The translations under genes and the position numbers were made by a program. Shown in pieces: positions 46,780-56,887 of a DNA stretch of 64,000 nucleotides (its first letter is position 1; each line of letters opens with the position of its first letter). The stretch spans positions 62,001 to 126,000 of the forward strand of contig JAYRJL010000010.1 in the NCBI GenBank assembly GCA_041906305.1. The letters are read 5' to 3'. The DNA comes from SHVZ01 sp041906305 (GTDB taxonomy: Bacteria; Pseudomonadota; Alphaproteobacteria; SHVZ01). The notes beneath the pieces are model-generated. The model was not told the origin of the DNA. It did not search any database and worked only from the letters and a program-made list of their open reading frames with translations.

Positions 46780-48090
46780 TCAGTCGCCGCCCTTGGCCGG
46801 CGGCTCCGGCGCTCGATGATAGATAGCGGCGGCCGCCAGCGTCAAAGCGCCCAGAAGTAGAAAGAATGCCGCATAACCCGGGGCGGTGCCACCGGCCCAG
46901 GCCTGCGCCAGGCGGATCACCTCGCCGGACCCGATCTGCAGGATCGCGGTGCCGCCCATCAGCACGAAGTTGAGGGTTGTCGTGCCGCGGCCGGCGAGCG
47001 CCGGCGGCACCAGCGCCACGCCATGGGCCATGAGGACGACGCTGTAGGCGCCGACGAAGCAGATCGCGATCAGGAGCCCGACGGTGACCCAGATGGGACC
47101 GGTCGATACCGCGGCAAGGGCGATCATCAGCACGGCGGAAAGCCCGCCGCCGAGGACGACGACGGGCCGGAAGCTGCCCGCGCGCTGCTGGATCGGGCCG
47201 TAGGCGAGAGTCCCCAGCACCATCGCCACCGCCATGACCGACAGCAGGTTGCCGCGCGCGACGCCGTCGAGCCCATAGACGTCGTGGAGATAAGGGCCGC
47301 CCCAGAGGCCGACGATGGTGACGATCGAGGAGTAGCCGATGCCGATCATCGGCATGACCAGGAGGAGGCCCGGGGTCTTGAAGACCTCCTTCATGCCCGC
47401 GAGCGCGATGGCCAGAGTCTGGGGCTGGGCCGGACGCGTCGCGCCTTCGGGATAGTCGCGGACGATCAGGGCAAAGATCGCGCCGATCACGCCGGTCAGG
47501 ATGCCGAGCACGACGAAGGTCGTGCGCCAGCCGATCCATTCGTTCGCGGCGGCGAGCGGCAGCGTCGCCAGCAGGCTGCCGACATTCGCCATTGCGAACA
47601 GCAGCGTCATCGCGCGGGTGAACTTTGACGGCTCGTTCCAGCGCGACAGCACGACCAGCGATCCGGTCATGCCGCCGGCAAAGCCGAGGCCGATCAGGAA
47701 GCGGCCCGCGATCAGCGGACCGATCGAGCCGGCGACCGCAAAGACCAGCGACCCGATCACCGCGAAGACAAGCATCGACGAGACGACGCGACGCACGCCG
47801 TAGCGGTCGAAAAGCACGCCGATCGGAATCTGCAGAAGGGCGAAAATGACGAAGAACGATCCCGACGACCAGCCGATGTCGCCGGCATCGATCCCGAGGT
47901 CGACCATGAGTTCGGGCGCGATCACGCCATTCGAGGAACGAAAGAATTGGCTCATGATCGCGAGCGCGATCATGACGGCCAGCATCCAGCTCACATGACG
48001 TATCTGTCGCACGGCAGCGCCGAAGGTCCCGATGGTGATCGACGACGCGGCTTCGACAGGTTCAGGAAGACGACTTTCGGCTGCCTTCAT
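46780..48090 (-). CDS. Major facilitator superfamily transporter
   Basis: Protein of 436 residues from the ATG at 48090 with about twelve hydrophobic helices. The MFS loop 2-3 signature appears as GVLFDRYGVRRV. The fold resembles organic-acid or sugar-phosphate type carriers, but the substrate is not determinable. It lies between the response regulator genes and the kinase-linked SUOX protein, all on the minus strand, so it may be a target or part of this signalling unit. Confidence 0.9.
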   Translation of the reverse strand: MKAAESRLPEPVEAASSITIGTFGAAVRQIRHVSWMLAVMIALAIMSQFFRSSNGVIAPELMVDLGIDAGDIGWSSGSFFVIFALLQIPIGVLFDRYGVRRVVSSMLVFAVIGSLVFAVAGSIGPLIAGRFLIGLGFAGGMTGSLVVLSRWNEPSKFTRAMTLLFAMANVGSLLATLPLAAANEWIGWRTTFVVLGILTGVIGAIFALIVRDYPEGATRPAQPQTLAIALAGMKEVFKTPGLLLVMPMIGIGYSSIVTIVGLWGGPYLHDVYGLDGVARGNLLSVMAVAMVLGTLAYGPIQQRAGSFRPVVVLGGGLSAVLMIALAAVSTGPIWVTVGLLIAICFVGAYSVVLMAHGVALVPPALAGRGTTTLNFVLMGGTAILQIGSGEVIRLAQAWAGGTAPGYAAFFLLLGALTLAAAAIYHRAPEPPAKGGD

Positions 48091-48304
48091 GGGCGAACTG
48101 TTCTCGCGCCTTCCTGCTCTCAGTCGACACGCGCAGTTGAGAGGGTTTCGCCACAACTAATCGAAAAATGCGGTTTTCCGGCGCGCACTCTAGGTGACTT
48201 CGCATTCGGGCCGCCATCGCAAAACTCGCCCAAAATAGTTAACGAAGTATTAGCGCTCAGGGCTCCCCGCAGGTTCCTAAACCGATGTCTCGACGGTGAC
48301 GCTT
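48091..48304 (-). promoter_or_regulatory. AT-richer intergenic region ahead of the MFS gene
   Basis: This 214-base gap is richer in A and T than its surroundings, including AAAATAGTTAACGAAGTATT near 48232-48251, as expected of a promoter region. An inverted repeat CTCTCA (48117-48122) / TGAGAG (48138-48143) lies 27-53 bases before the MFS start. No small gene is evident. Confidence 0.35.
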
Positions 48305-49180
48305 TTACGTTGCCGGACCTGAGGCCGCATACTCGGAGAGGCTGCGGGGCGCCCGCCGGTCGGCCTTCCAGCTTTGATAGTCGGACTCGCCGCTCTTCCC
48401 GGCAGCCTCGAAGGTCCCCTGCCCGTAGAACGAGTGCCAGGAATCGACCAGATCGTCGACATCGTCCGAGTCGAGCACTCCCGACCAGTGGAGGGTCGCC
48501 TTCAGGTAATCGAGGAACCGGATCTTCAGCATCATGCTGGAGTTGGCGACGAAGTTCACGACCCCGGCGATATAACCCAGGATATACAGCTTCTGGTCGA
48601 CCGTGCGGCCGAAGCCGTTGGGCGCCTGGGCGCGGGCGACCCTGATGAAGTGGGTCAGCGTCTCGATCACCTCGTCGCTCTCGGGCGTCAGCGCCCGCCA
48701 GGTCTTCTCCTGCTGGGCGACGGCTTGGGCCGGCTTCGGTGCCTCGACGCGGATCGCCGACTGCACGTTCTTGAGGATGCTGTCGCGCTGCCCGGCCTGC
48801 AGGCTGCGGGAAGGCGCGTGCATCCAGTAGCTCACCCGCTCGAGCACGCCGTTGATCGTGACGCCCTTGATCAGGAAGTCGTCGCCGCCGGCCTCGATGC
48901 ACTCGTGGAGGATCTCGAGGCGGTCGTTGCTGGTGATGAAGATGATGGTGACCGACTTGCCGTGCTGGCGGCGGATACGCCTGCATACCTCGGTACCGCC
49001 GATCCCGGGCAGGTTGACGTCGAGGATCACCAGCCGGGGCATGTATTGGGGGAAGAGCCGGGAGGCTTCCTCTCCCGTCGAGGCTCCGACCACGAGAAAG
49101 CCTCGCGCCTTCAGCGCCTCGACATAGGCGCGGCGCTGCGTCGGTTCGTCTTCGACGACCAGGATCAGTCCGCTCGGCAT
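48305..49180 (-). CDS. Response regulator with unassigned C-terminal domain
   Basis: Protein of 291 residues. The receiver (1-120) is complete: E10-D11, phospho-acceptor D54 (LVILDVNLPG), T83 and K105. After a variable linker (about 130-165), the C-terminal region of about 120 residues (starting near ESDEVIETLTHFIRVA) is helical and has no recognisable DNA-binding, GGDEF, EAL or phosphatase motif. Output may be protein-protein interaction. The gene starts directly after the stop of the receiver-HPt gene, so the two are likely cotranscribed. Confidence 0.85.
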   Translation of the reverse strand: MPSGLILVVEDEPTQRRAYVEALKARGFLVVGASTGEEASRLFPQYMPRLVILDVNLPGIGGTEVCRRIRRQHGKSVTIIFITSNDRLEILHECIEAGGDDFLIKGVTINGVLERVSYWMHAPSRSLQAGQRDSILKNVQSAIRVEAPKPAQAVAQQEKTWRALTPESDEVIETLTHFIRVARAQAPNGFGRTVDQKLYILGYIAGVVNFVANSSMMLKIRFLDYLKATLHWSGVLDSDDVDDLVDSWHSFYGQGTFEAAGKSGESDYQSWKADRRAPRSLSEYAASGPAT

Positions 49181-49945
49181 CTAGCGTGAAAGCTCCGCGG
49201 ATTGCCGACGCTGGTCGGCGAGCATCGCCAGCGCCTGATTGAGCGCCGCCCTGGTCTCGGGCACGAGTTGACTGATGGGCCCCGGTGTCGCCTCGATGCA
49301 GGCGCTTTCGATGGATCGGGCGATCCGGCTCAGATTCAAGAAGCCGAGATTGGCGGCAGAGCCGCTGAGGTCGTGCGCGAAGCCGCGGAGACGCGTCAGG
49401 TCGCCGGCGGCGGCGGCACGTTCGATGTCGACCATGCGGAGGGTCGAGCCGCTGATGAACTCGTCGACGATCGGCGCCAGAGTCTCCCCGGAAAGATCGG
49501 CGGCCAGGCCGCCGAGACGCTCCGCGGTCGCGGCGACCGGGCCGGCTGTCTGGGCGACGGATGTCGTGGCGCGCGTGCGCGCCCAACGGGCGACCGCCTC
49601 GGCCAGCATGGAAGGCGATACCGGCTTCGGCAGGTGGCCGTTCATGCCGGCGGCAAGGCAGCGCTCGGCGACATCGCCGTCCACCTCGCCGCTGATCGCG
49701 ACGATCGGGACATCGCCCGGGCGGCCACCCAGGGCCCTGATCGCCGCGGCCGCGGCCAACCCATCCATATCGGCCATCTGGATGTCCATCAGGACCAGGT
49801 CATAGGGCAGGAGCCGGCACCCATCCACGGCCTCCCGGCCGCTCCCCGCTTCGTCCACGCGATGCCCGTCCGCTTCCAGGATGGCAGCCAGCAGCTTGCG
49901 GTTCACGCGATTGTCGTCGACGAGAAGGATCCGGGCCCGGCGCAT
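49181..49945 (-). CDS. Receiver-HPt phosphorelay protein
   Basis: Protein of 254 residues from the ATG at 49945. The receiver has D10-D11, phospho-acceptor D54 (LVLMDIQMADMDG) and K107 in the LPKP motif. The C-terminal HPt four-helix region carries H191 in the AHDLSGSAANLG motif. Such proteins relay phosphate from a hybrid kinase to a response regulator. Candidates in the window are the kinase at 43429 as donor and the regulator at 48305, encoded immediately downstream, as acceptor. Confidence 0.92.
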   Translation of the reverse strand: MRRARILLVDDNRVNRKLLAAILEADGHRVDEAGSGREAVDGCRLLPYDLVLMDIQMADMDGLAAAAAIRALGGRPGDVPIVAISGEVDGDVAERCLAAGMNGHLPKPVSPSMLAEAVARWARTRATTSVAQTAGPVAATAERLGGLAADLSGETLAPIVDEFISGSTLRMVDIERAAAAGDLTRLRGFAHDLSGSAANLGFLNLSRIARSIESACIEATPGPISQLVPETRAALNQALAMLADQRRQSAELSR

Positions 49946-50108
49946 GAAACGTCCGCAAACGCGCGAAAGGCGGCATCCTAGCAGGGTGTTCGCCGGGTTG
50001 CTCGCGGATGTTGACGCGAGCGGCCCGGAAAATGGGCTTGCGAGTTGACTTGGCGGTGACTGCAGGGTCACCCTGACGGCTGAATTCCACGGGAAAGGAT
50101 GGGATCGC

Positions 50109-50786
50109 GTGAGCGATCAATCGAGCGACGACCTGCGCGACCGGCTGAAGAAGTGCACGCACGACCTCAACAATGTGCTCGGCCAGGTCCTGGGCTTCAG
50201 CTCGCTGCTGGTCCGCGATATCGGCGACGCCAATGCAACCGGTCGGATGCCGCCGGGCCTCCTCGACTACGCCCAGGAGTTGTTGGCCGCGGGCCTCCGG
50301 GGCGAGGTCATCGCCAAGGAGCTGACCCAGATCGTCCGCACCCTGCCCTCGCTCCCGGCCGGCACCGCGCCGGCTGCCCCCGCCGCGTCGGCCGCGGCAC
50401 CGGCTCACCCGGCACGCCGTCTCCTGATCGCCGGCGTCGGCGACGGTGTCGCCGACCCGCGTGCCGGCGGCTTCGTCGAACTCGGCTGGCAGGTCGAGAG
50501 CCATCGATCCGGCGCCGATGCGCTGCGCCGCTTCCGCTCGAGCACGACGCCGTTCGATGCGGTGATCGCCTATCCGTCGTCGACGGAGATCCCCGGCACC
50601 GACCTGGTCGCGGCGATAAAGGCGTTGAAGCCGAATACCGTCTGCCTCCTGGTGCTCGGCGACGGCGTCGCGGACGAGGCGGCGGCGAAGCTCGCCGGTG
50701 CCGATGGAGGCATCGCCGGTCCGACCTCCGGCGCCGCCGCAGCGGCCATGGTCGAGACGCTTCTTCGCCGCAGGACCGGCGCCTAG
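50109..50786 (+). CDS. Kinase-type histidine-box protein without ATPase domain, with degenerate receiver
   Basis: Protein of 225 residues with a GTG start after AAAGGA. H18 lies in THDLNNVLGQVLGFSSLL, matching the H-box and dimerisation helix of HDFNN-type histidine kinases such as the one at 43429. No ATP-binding domain follows. After an Ala/Pro linker (about 82-100), residues 102-200 resemble a receiver, but the acidic pair is missing and the phospho-Asp position is occupied by Tyr (FDAVIAYPSS). It is divergent from the receiver-HPt gene. It could be a phosphotransfer protein or a decoy for the kinase; both are inference. Confidence 0.75.
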   Translation: MSDQSSDDLRDRLKKCTHDLNNVLGQVLGFSSLLVRDIGDANATGRMPPGLLDYAQELLAAGLRGEVIAKELTQIVRTLPSLPAGTAPAAPAASAAAPAHPARRLLIAGVGDGVADPRAGGFVELGWQVESHRSGADALRRFRSSTTPFDAVIAYPSSTEIPGTDLVAAIKALKPNTVCLLVLGDGVADEAAAKLAGADGGIAGPTSGAAAAAMVETLLRRRTGA

Positions 50787-52261
50787 GCCGCGAACGGATC
50801 GGCGACCAGCGGCCAGAGCGGCCGCGCGATCTTGGTGTAGGGAACGTCGCGGACGTTCAGCGTCAGCGGCCCCGGCCCTCCCGTATAGAGAACCGCACGC
50901 GCGATCGGCCTGAAGGCCGCGTTGAAGTGCGTGAACGATTTCACGATCACGATGCGCTTCGCGGCCGGGTCGATGCCGAGCCCCGAGAACAGGTCCCGGC
51001 CCAGCGCCTGGGTGCGCGTCGAGATCAGCACGACCGCGAGCCCCTTGTGATCGAGAAGCTCGATCGAGGCCGCGTCGCCGAGCTCGTCGCGGGCGCCGGC
51101 AAAGGTCTGGGTGGCGCCGCGGACGCAACGGATGACCCTCACCCGCGCATCGATCGGCCGGCCCGAGGTCGGTCCCATTTTGCCGGCGAAGCGGAGATGG
51201 AAGACACCGCCCTCGCCGGCGGCAAGGCACTGCTTCACCGCGATCGGGTCCCACACCGGCCCGACCGCGACGCCCTCGATCCCGCGCGCGATCACCCGGT
51301 CCATGAAGTAGGTCGAGTCCGACGGCGCACCGCCGCCGGCATTGTCGGCGCGATCGGCGATGACGACCGGCCCCTTGCCCGGCTTCGCCAGCAGCCGCTC
51401 CGCCTCGTCGAGCGCATCGTCCATGGCCGCGCTTTCAGGAAACAGCGCGTCCTTGAGCGCATAGAGCTCGCGCCCGAGCTTCTCGGCGAGCCGGTCGCCC
51501 TTCTCCTTCGCGTCGTCGGTGACGACGATGATCTTCACGCCGATGTCGGCGACGTCGCCGAGGGTGTAGCCGTGCACGATCGAGATCGAGAGCACGCCGT
51601 CCCGGCCTTCGAGCGTCTTCACCTTGTCGACGAAGCTTCGCATGGGCTCGTCGACCGTCGGCATGAACTGCATCATCCGGCAGTCGTAGACCGAGGTCGC
51701 CGGCTTGATCTTCTTCCGCGCGCAGTCGGCGATGATGTCGACCAGCTCCTCGCCGCGCTCGAGGTAGTCGGTGTGCGGCGACTCCTTGAAGCAGATCAAC
51801 GCGTCGGCGCTCGTCGTCATCGTCTCGGTCAGGTGGCAATGCGGATCGAGCTCGGCGCCGACGGGCACGTCGGGCCCGACGATCGCTCGGACACGCGCCA
51901 GCAGGTCGCCCTCGCAGTCGTCGTAGCCGTCGGCGACCATCGCGCCGTGCAATCCCAGGACGACCATGTCGACCGGCATCGCCGCCCGAAGCTGGCCCAG
52001 GATCTCGTCCCGGAACAGCTCGTAGGCCTGGCGGGTGACGGTGCCGGCCGGCTGGGCGAAGGTGCAGGTACCCTCGATCACCTCCCAGTTGGCGGCGCGG
52101 CCGCGCTTGCGGGCGGCGATCAGGGGGCCGGCGAAGAGCCGGGGCTCGTCGCCGAACTCCCCGGGTCCGGCATAGAACGAGGTACGGAAGTCGGCCTCGC
52201 CGGTGACCATCGGCGAGAAGGTATCGGTCTCGGTCGCGAGCGAGGCGGTGAAGACGCGCAT
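50783..52261 (-). CDS. M81 family metallopeptidase (MlrC-like)
   Basis: Protein of 492 residues. Candidate zinc and catalytic residues E11, H105 (LHGAM), D139, H141 (DPHCH) and H163 (SPHTD) have the spacing remembered for microcystinase C (MlrC). The C-terminal MlrC domain begins near VVIADRADNAGGG. MlrC hydrolyses linearised microcystin fragments, but most relatives occur without the other mlr genes and probably act on other peptides or amides. It is the last gene of the ABC-creatininase operon, 15 bases after the creatininase-family gene. Confidence 0.87.
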   Translation of the reverse strand: MRVFTASLATETDTFSPMVTGEADFRTSFYAGPGEFGDEPRLFAGPLIAARKRGRAANWEVIEGTCTFAQPAGTVTRQAYELFRDEILGQLRAAMPVDMVVLGLHGAMVADGYDDCEGDLLARVRAIVGPDVPVGAELDPHCHLTETMTTSADALICFKESPHTDYLERGEELVDIIADCARKKIKPATSVYDCRMMQFMPTVDEPMRSFVDKVKTLEGRDGVLSISIVHGYTLGDVADIGVKIIVVTDDAKEKGDRLAEKLGRELYALKDALFPESAAMDDALDEAERLLAKPGKGPVVIADRADNAGGGAPSDSTYFMDRVIARGIEGVAVGPVWDPIAVKQCLAAGEGGVFHLRFAGKMGPTSGRPIDARVRVIRCVRGATQTFAGARDELGDAASIELLDHKGLAVVLISTRTQALGRDLFSGLGIDPAAKRIVIVKSFTHFNAAFRPIARAVLYTGGPGPLTLNVRDVPYTKIARPLWPLVADPFAA

Positions 52262-52276
52262 AGCTAGGATGAACCT

Positions 52277-53101
52277 CTAGGCGGGAACGCGGTCGGCGTA
52301 GTGCTTGACGAAGCGGGCGCAGATGTCGGCCAGCTGCTCGGTCAGGGCCGAGCCCGTCTCCTTCGAGGAGAGGTTCGGATCGCCCTTGCCCACGCCCTGG
52401 TTGTAGACCTGATCGTATTCGTTCGGCATCGCGACCTCGGCGCCTTCGAAGCTCGCGGCGCCCAATGCGGTGAACTGCAATCCCAGCAGCGGATCCTTCT
52501 TCACCGGCGCGCCCTTCGGCATCAGGTCCGGCCGCATGATCTCAGGGAAGAGGTGCAGCCCGATGCTGGTCAGCGGATCTGCGCCATGGCCGGAGACCGC
52601 CTTCGACTTCTCGGGCCCGACGATCCCCGGCAGCAGGCTGTAGCCGATGCGCCAGAGATAGAGGCTCGGGAACAGGATCTTCTTCTCGCGCCAGAGGACG
52701 CGCGCCACCTCGGCGATCGGCCCGACATTGCCGCCATGGCCGTTGATGACGATGAGCCGGGTGAGCCCGTTCCGATGCAGCGACTTCACCATGTCCCAGA
52801 TCACGGTGGTCAGCGTCGACTGCTCGATGGTGATGCCGCCGATCATCGAGCCGAACCAGTCGCCGCCGCCATAGGGCAGCACGGGCGCCACCACGGTCCG
52901 CGTGCCGTTCTGCGTCGCACGCAGCGCGATCAGCTCGGCGATCTTCTCGGCCAGCAGGTAGTCGCCCATCGGCGCATGCGGGCCCTGGTCCTCGTGACTG
53001 CCCATCGGCAGCAGGATGATGGGGTTCTTGGCATAGAGCTCGCGCGCCTCGCCGCCGGTGATCTGCCCCATATGCACCTTGGGCGTCGTGTTCCAGACCA
53101 T
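52277..53101 (-). CDS. Creatininase family protein with ExQ in place of ExH
   Basis: Protein of 274 residues from the ATG at 53101, preceded by GGAAGGA; the long open frame further upstream is the ATPase gene in another phase. The family motif is GSHEDQGPHAP: E37 is present, but the usual metal-binding His two residues later is Gln (Q39); H42, D47 and the NGHGGN element are kept. Metal binding may use H42 instead, or the chemistry may differ from creatininase. It lies in an operon with a complete peptide importer and an M81 peptidase, so an imported amide is the likely substrate. Confidence 0.85.
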   Translation of the reverse strand: MVWNTTPKVHMGQITGGEARELYAKNPIILLPMGSHEDQGPHAPMGDYLLAEKIAELIALRATQNGTRTVVAPVLPYGGGDWFGSMIGGITIEQSTLTTVIWDMVKSLHRNGLTRLIVINGHGGNVGPIAEVARVLWREKKILFPSLYLWRIGYSLLPGIVGPEKSKAVSGHGADPLTSIGLHLFPEIMRPDLMPKGAPVKKDPLLGLQFTALGAASFEGAEVAMPNEYDQVYNQGVGKGDPNLSSKETGSALTEQLADICARFVKHYADRVPA

Positions 53102-53130
53102 GGGTCGTCCTTCCAGTGGTTCGGTCGAGT

Positions 53131-54098
53131 TTAAGCGATTTCCTCTGCGCGGATGCAGGCGACGCGTCGCGCCTCGCCGAACGGCCTGAGGTCCGGCACG
53201 GCCTTGGCACAGGCCTCGATCGCATGCGCGCAGCGGGTGCGGAAGACGCAGCCGGACGGCGGATCGGACGGGCTCGGCGGGTCGCCGGGCAGCAGGATGC
53301 GCCTGGTCCGCTTCGTCGGGTCGAGACGCGGCGTCGCCGAGATCAGCGCCCGCGTATAGGGATGCGCCGGCTCCGCGAAGAGGCGCTCGGCCGGTCCCTC
53401 CTCCATGACGCGGCCGAGATACATGACGACGACGCGGTCGCAGAGGTGGCGCACCACCGGCAGGTCGTGGCTGATGAACAGCAGTGCCAGGCCGAGGTCG
53501 CGCCGAAGCCGGCCGAGCAGCTCCAGGATCTGCGCCTGGATCGAGACGTCGAGCGAACTCACCGGCTCGTCCGCGACCAGGAAGTCGGGGCCGGTCGCGA
53601 GCGCGCGGGCGATGCCGACGCGCTGGCGCTGGCCGCCGGAGAATTCGTGTGGGAAGCGCCGGGCCTGCAGCGGGTCGAGCCCGACCATGATCAGCAGCTC
53701 GCCGACGCGGCGGTCCTGCTCGCCTGCCGGGACGATCCCGTGGATCGAAAGCCCGTCCGCGATCTGCGCGCCGACACGGCGGCGCGGATCGAGGCTGCCA
53801 TAGGGATCCTGGAAGACGATCTGCATCCGCCGGCGCAGCATCCGCCACTCGGCCCGCGGGATCCTGTCGATCGCGCGACCGTCGAAACGTACCGAGCCTT
53901 CGGTCGCCGGCAGCAGCCCCAGCATCACGCGACCCAAGGTCGACTTGCCCGAGCCGGACTCGCCGACGACGCCGACCGCCTCGCCGGCGGCAAGGCTGAT
54001 GTCGACTTGGCGGACCGCCTGCACCGGACGCCCGCGCTTGAACACGCCGGCGCCGGTGAATGTCTTGGAAAGGCCTTTCGCCTCGATCAGTGGCGCGG

Positions 54099-54102
<4 letters not shown>
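53131..54102 (-). CDS. Oligopeptide ABC transporter ATP-binding protein (DppF type), set 3
   Basis: Protein of 323 residues from the ATG at 54102, which overlaps the preceding stop (ATGA). Walker A GESGSGKST at 47-55, signature FSGGQRQR at 154-161, Walker B FLVADEP, and the C-terminal peptide-importer extension with cysteines (CVFRTRCAHAIEAC). With the ATPase half of the upstream fusion it would form the DppD/DppF heterodimer, making this the only complete peptide importer in the window. Confidence 0.92.
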
Positions 54103-55936
<1,834 letters not shown>

Positions 55937-55940
<4 letters not shown>

Positions 55941-56887
55941 GCCGCACGTACCCGCGGGTCGAGCGCAGCGTAGATCAGATCCATGGCCAGGTTGATCAGG
56001 AGGAAGAGGCCCGAGATCGTCAGCACGATGCCGACCACCATCGGATAGTCGCGGGCCTCGACCGCACGCAGCAGCGGCGTCGAGAGGCCCGGCCAGTTGA
56101 ACACGTATTCGACCAGCACGGTGCCGCCGAGCAGCGTGCCCATGTGAAGCCCGAGCACCGTGACCACCGGCGTCAGCGAGTTGCGGACCACGTGGCGCAG
56201 CAGCACGCGGGCCGGCGCGAGGCCCTTGGCGCGGGCGGTGCGCACGAAGTCGCGCGAGAGCACATCGAGAACCGAGGCTCGGGTCATGCGGAACACGACG
56301 GCGGTCAGGCCCTTGGCGATCGCGATGGCCGGCAGCGCCAGCAGGGTCAGGTGCTTGCCCGGATCCTGCGCCAGCGGCACGTAGCCGCCGGCCGGCATAA
56401 GCTTCAGCATCTGGGCCAACAGCAGGACCAGCACCGTGCCGACGACGAAGACCGGCACGGCGAGAAGGAACGCAGCCGCGCCCGAGGCGATGCGGTCGAA
56501 CAGGCCGCCGCGATGGAGCGCGGCATAGGTGCCGGCAGGCATGCCGAAGATGACCGCCAGCAGGGTCCCGGCGAGGATCAGCTCGAGCGTCCTCGGCAGG
56601 CGAAGCGCGATCTCCTTCGTCACCGGGAAATCGTCGACCAGCGAGCTGCCGAGATCGCCGCGCGTAAGCCCGCCGAGGAAGCTCAGATACTGGTCGATGA
56701 TCGGCCGCTCGAGGCCGAGCTTGACCCTCAGCTCCTTGACCGCGACGGGATCGGCCGCGATCCCGCCGGTCGACAGCAGCAGCTCGGCCGGATCGCCCGG
56801 CACGACATGCAGCGTCATGAAAACGATCAGGGAGACGGCCCAGGCCAGCGCCAGGCTGGTGCCGACGCGCCGGAGGAGCCAGCGCAT
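55937..56887 (-). CDS. Peptide ABC transporter permease, DppB type, set 3
   Basis: Protein of 316 residues with six helices, the DppB N-terminus (MRWLLRRVGTSLA), PGDPAELLLS near residue 31 and the EAA-like loop (RTARAKGLAP). Its ATG shares a base with the upstream binding-protein stop (TGATG), and its own stop overlaps the TTG of the fusion gene, so the four genes are translated as a coupled unit. Confidence 0.92.

Noticed and set aside
50045..50073. TTGACT as a -35 element for the histidine-box gene
   Set aside because: No acceptable -10 box lies 16-18 bases downstream, and the nearby GGTGAC/GTCACC repeat alone is too short to call.
50783..52261. A microcystin degradation (mlr) cluster
   Set aside because: Only an MlrC-like gene is present; no MlrA membrane protease, MlrB hydrolase or MlrD transporter was seen, so this specific pathway is not supported.
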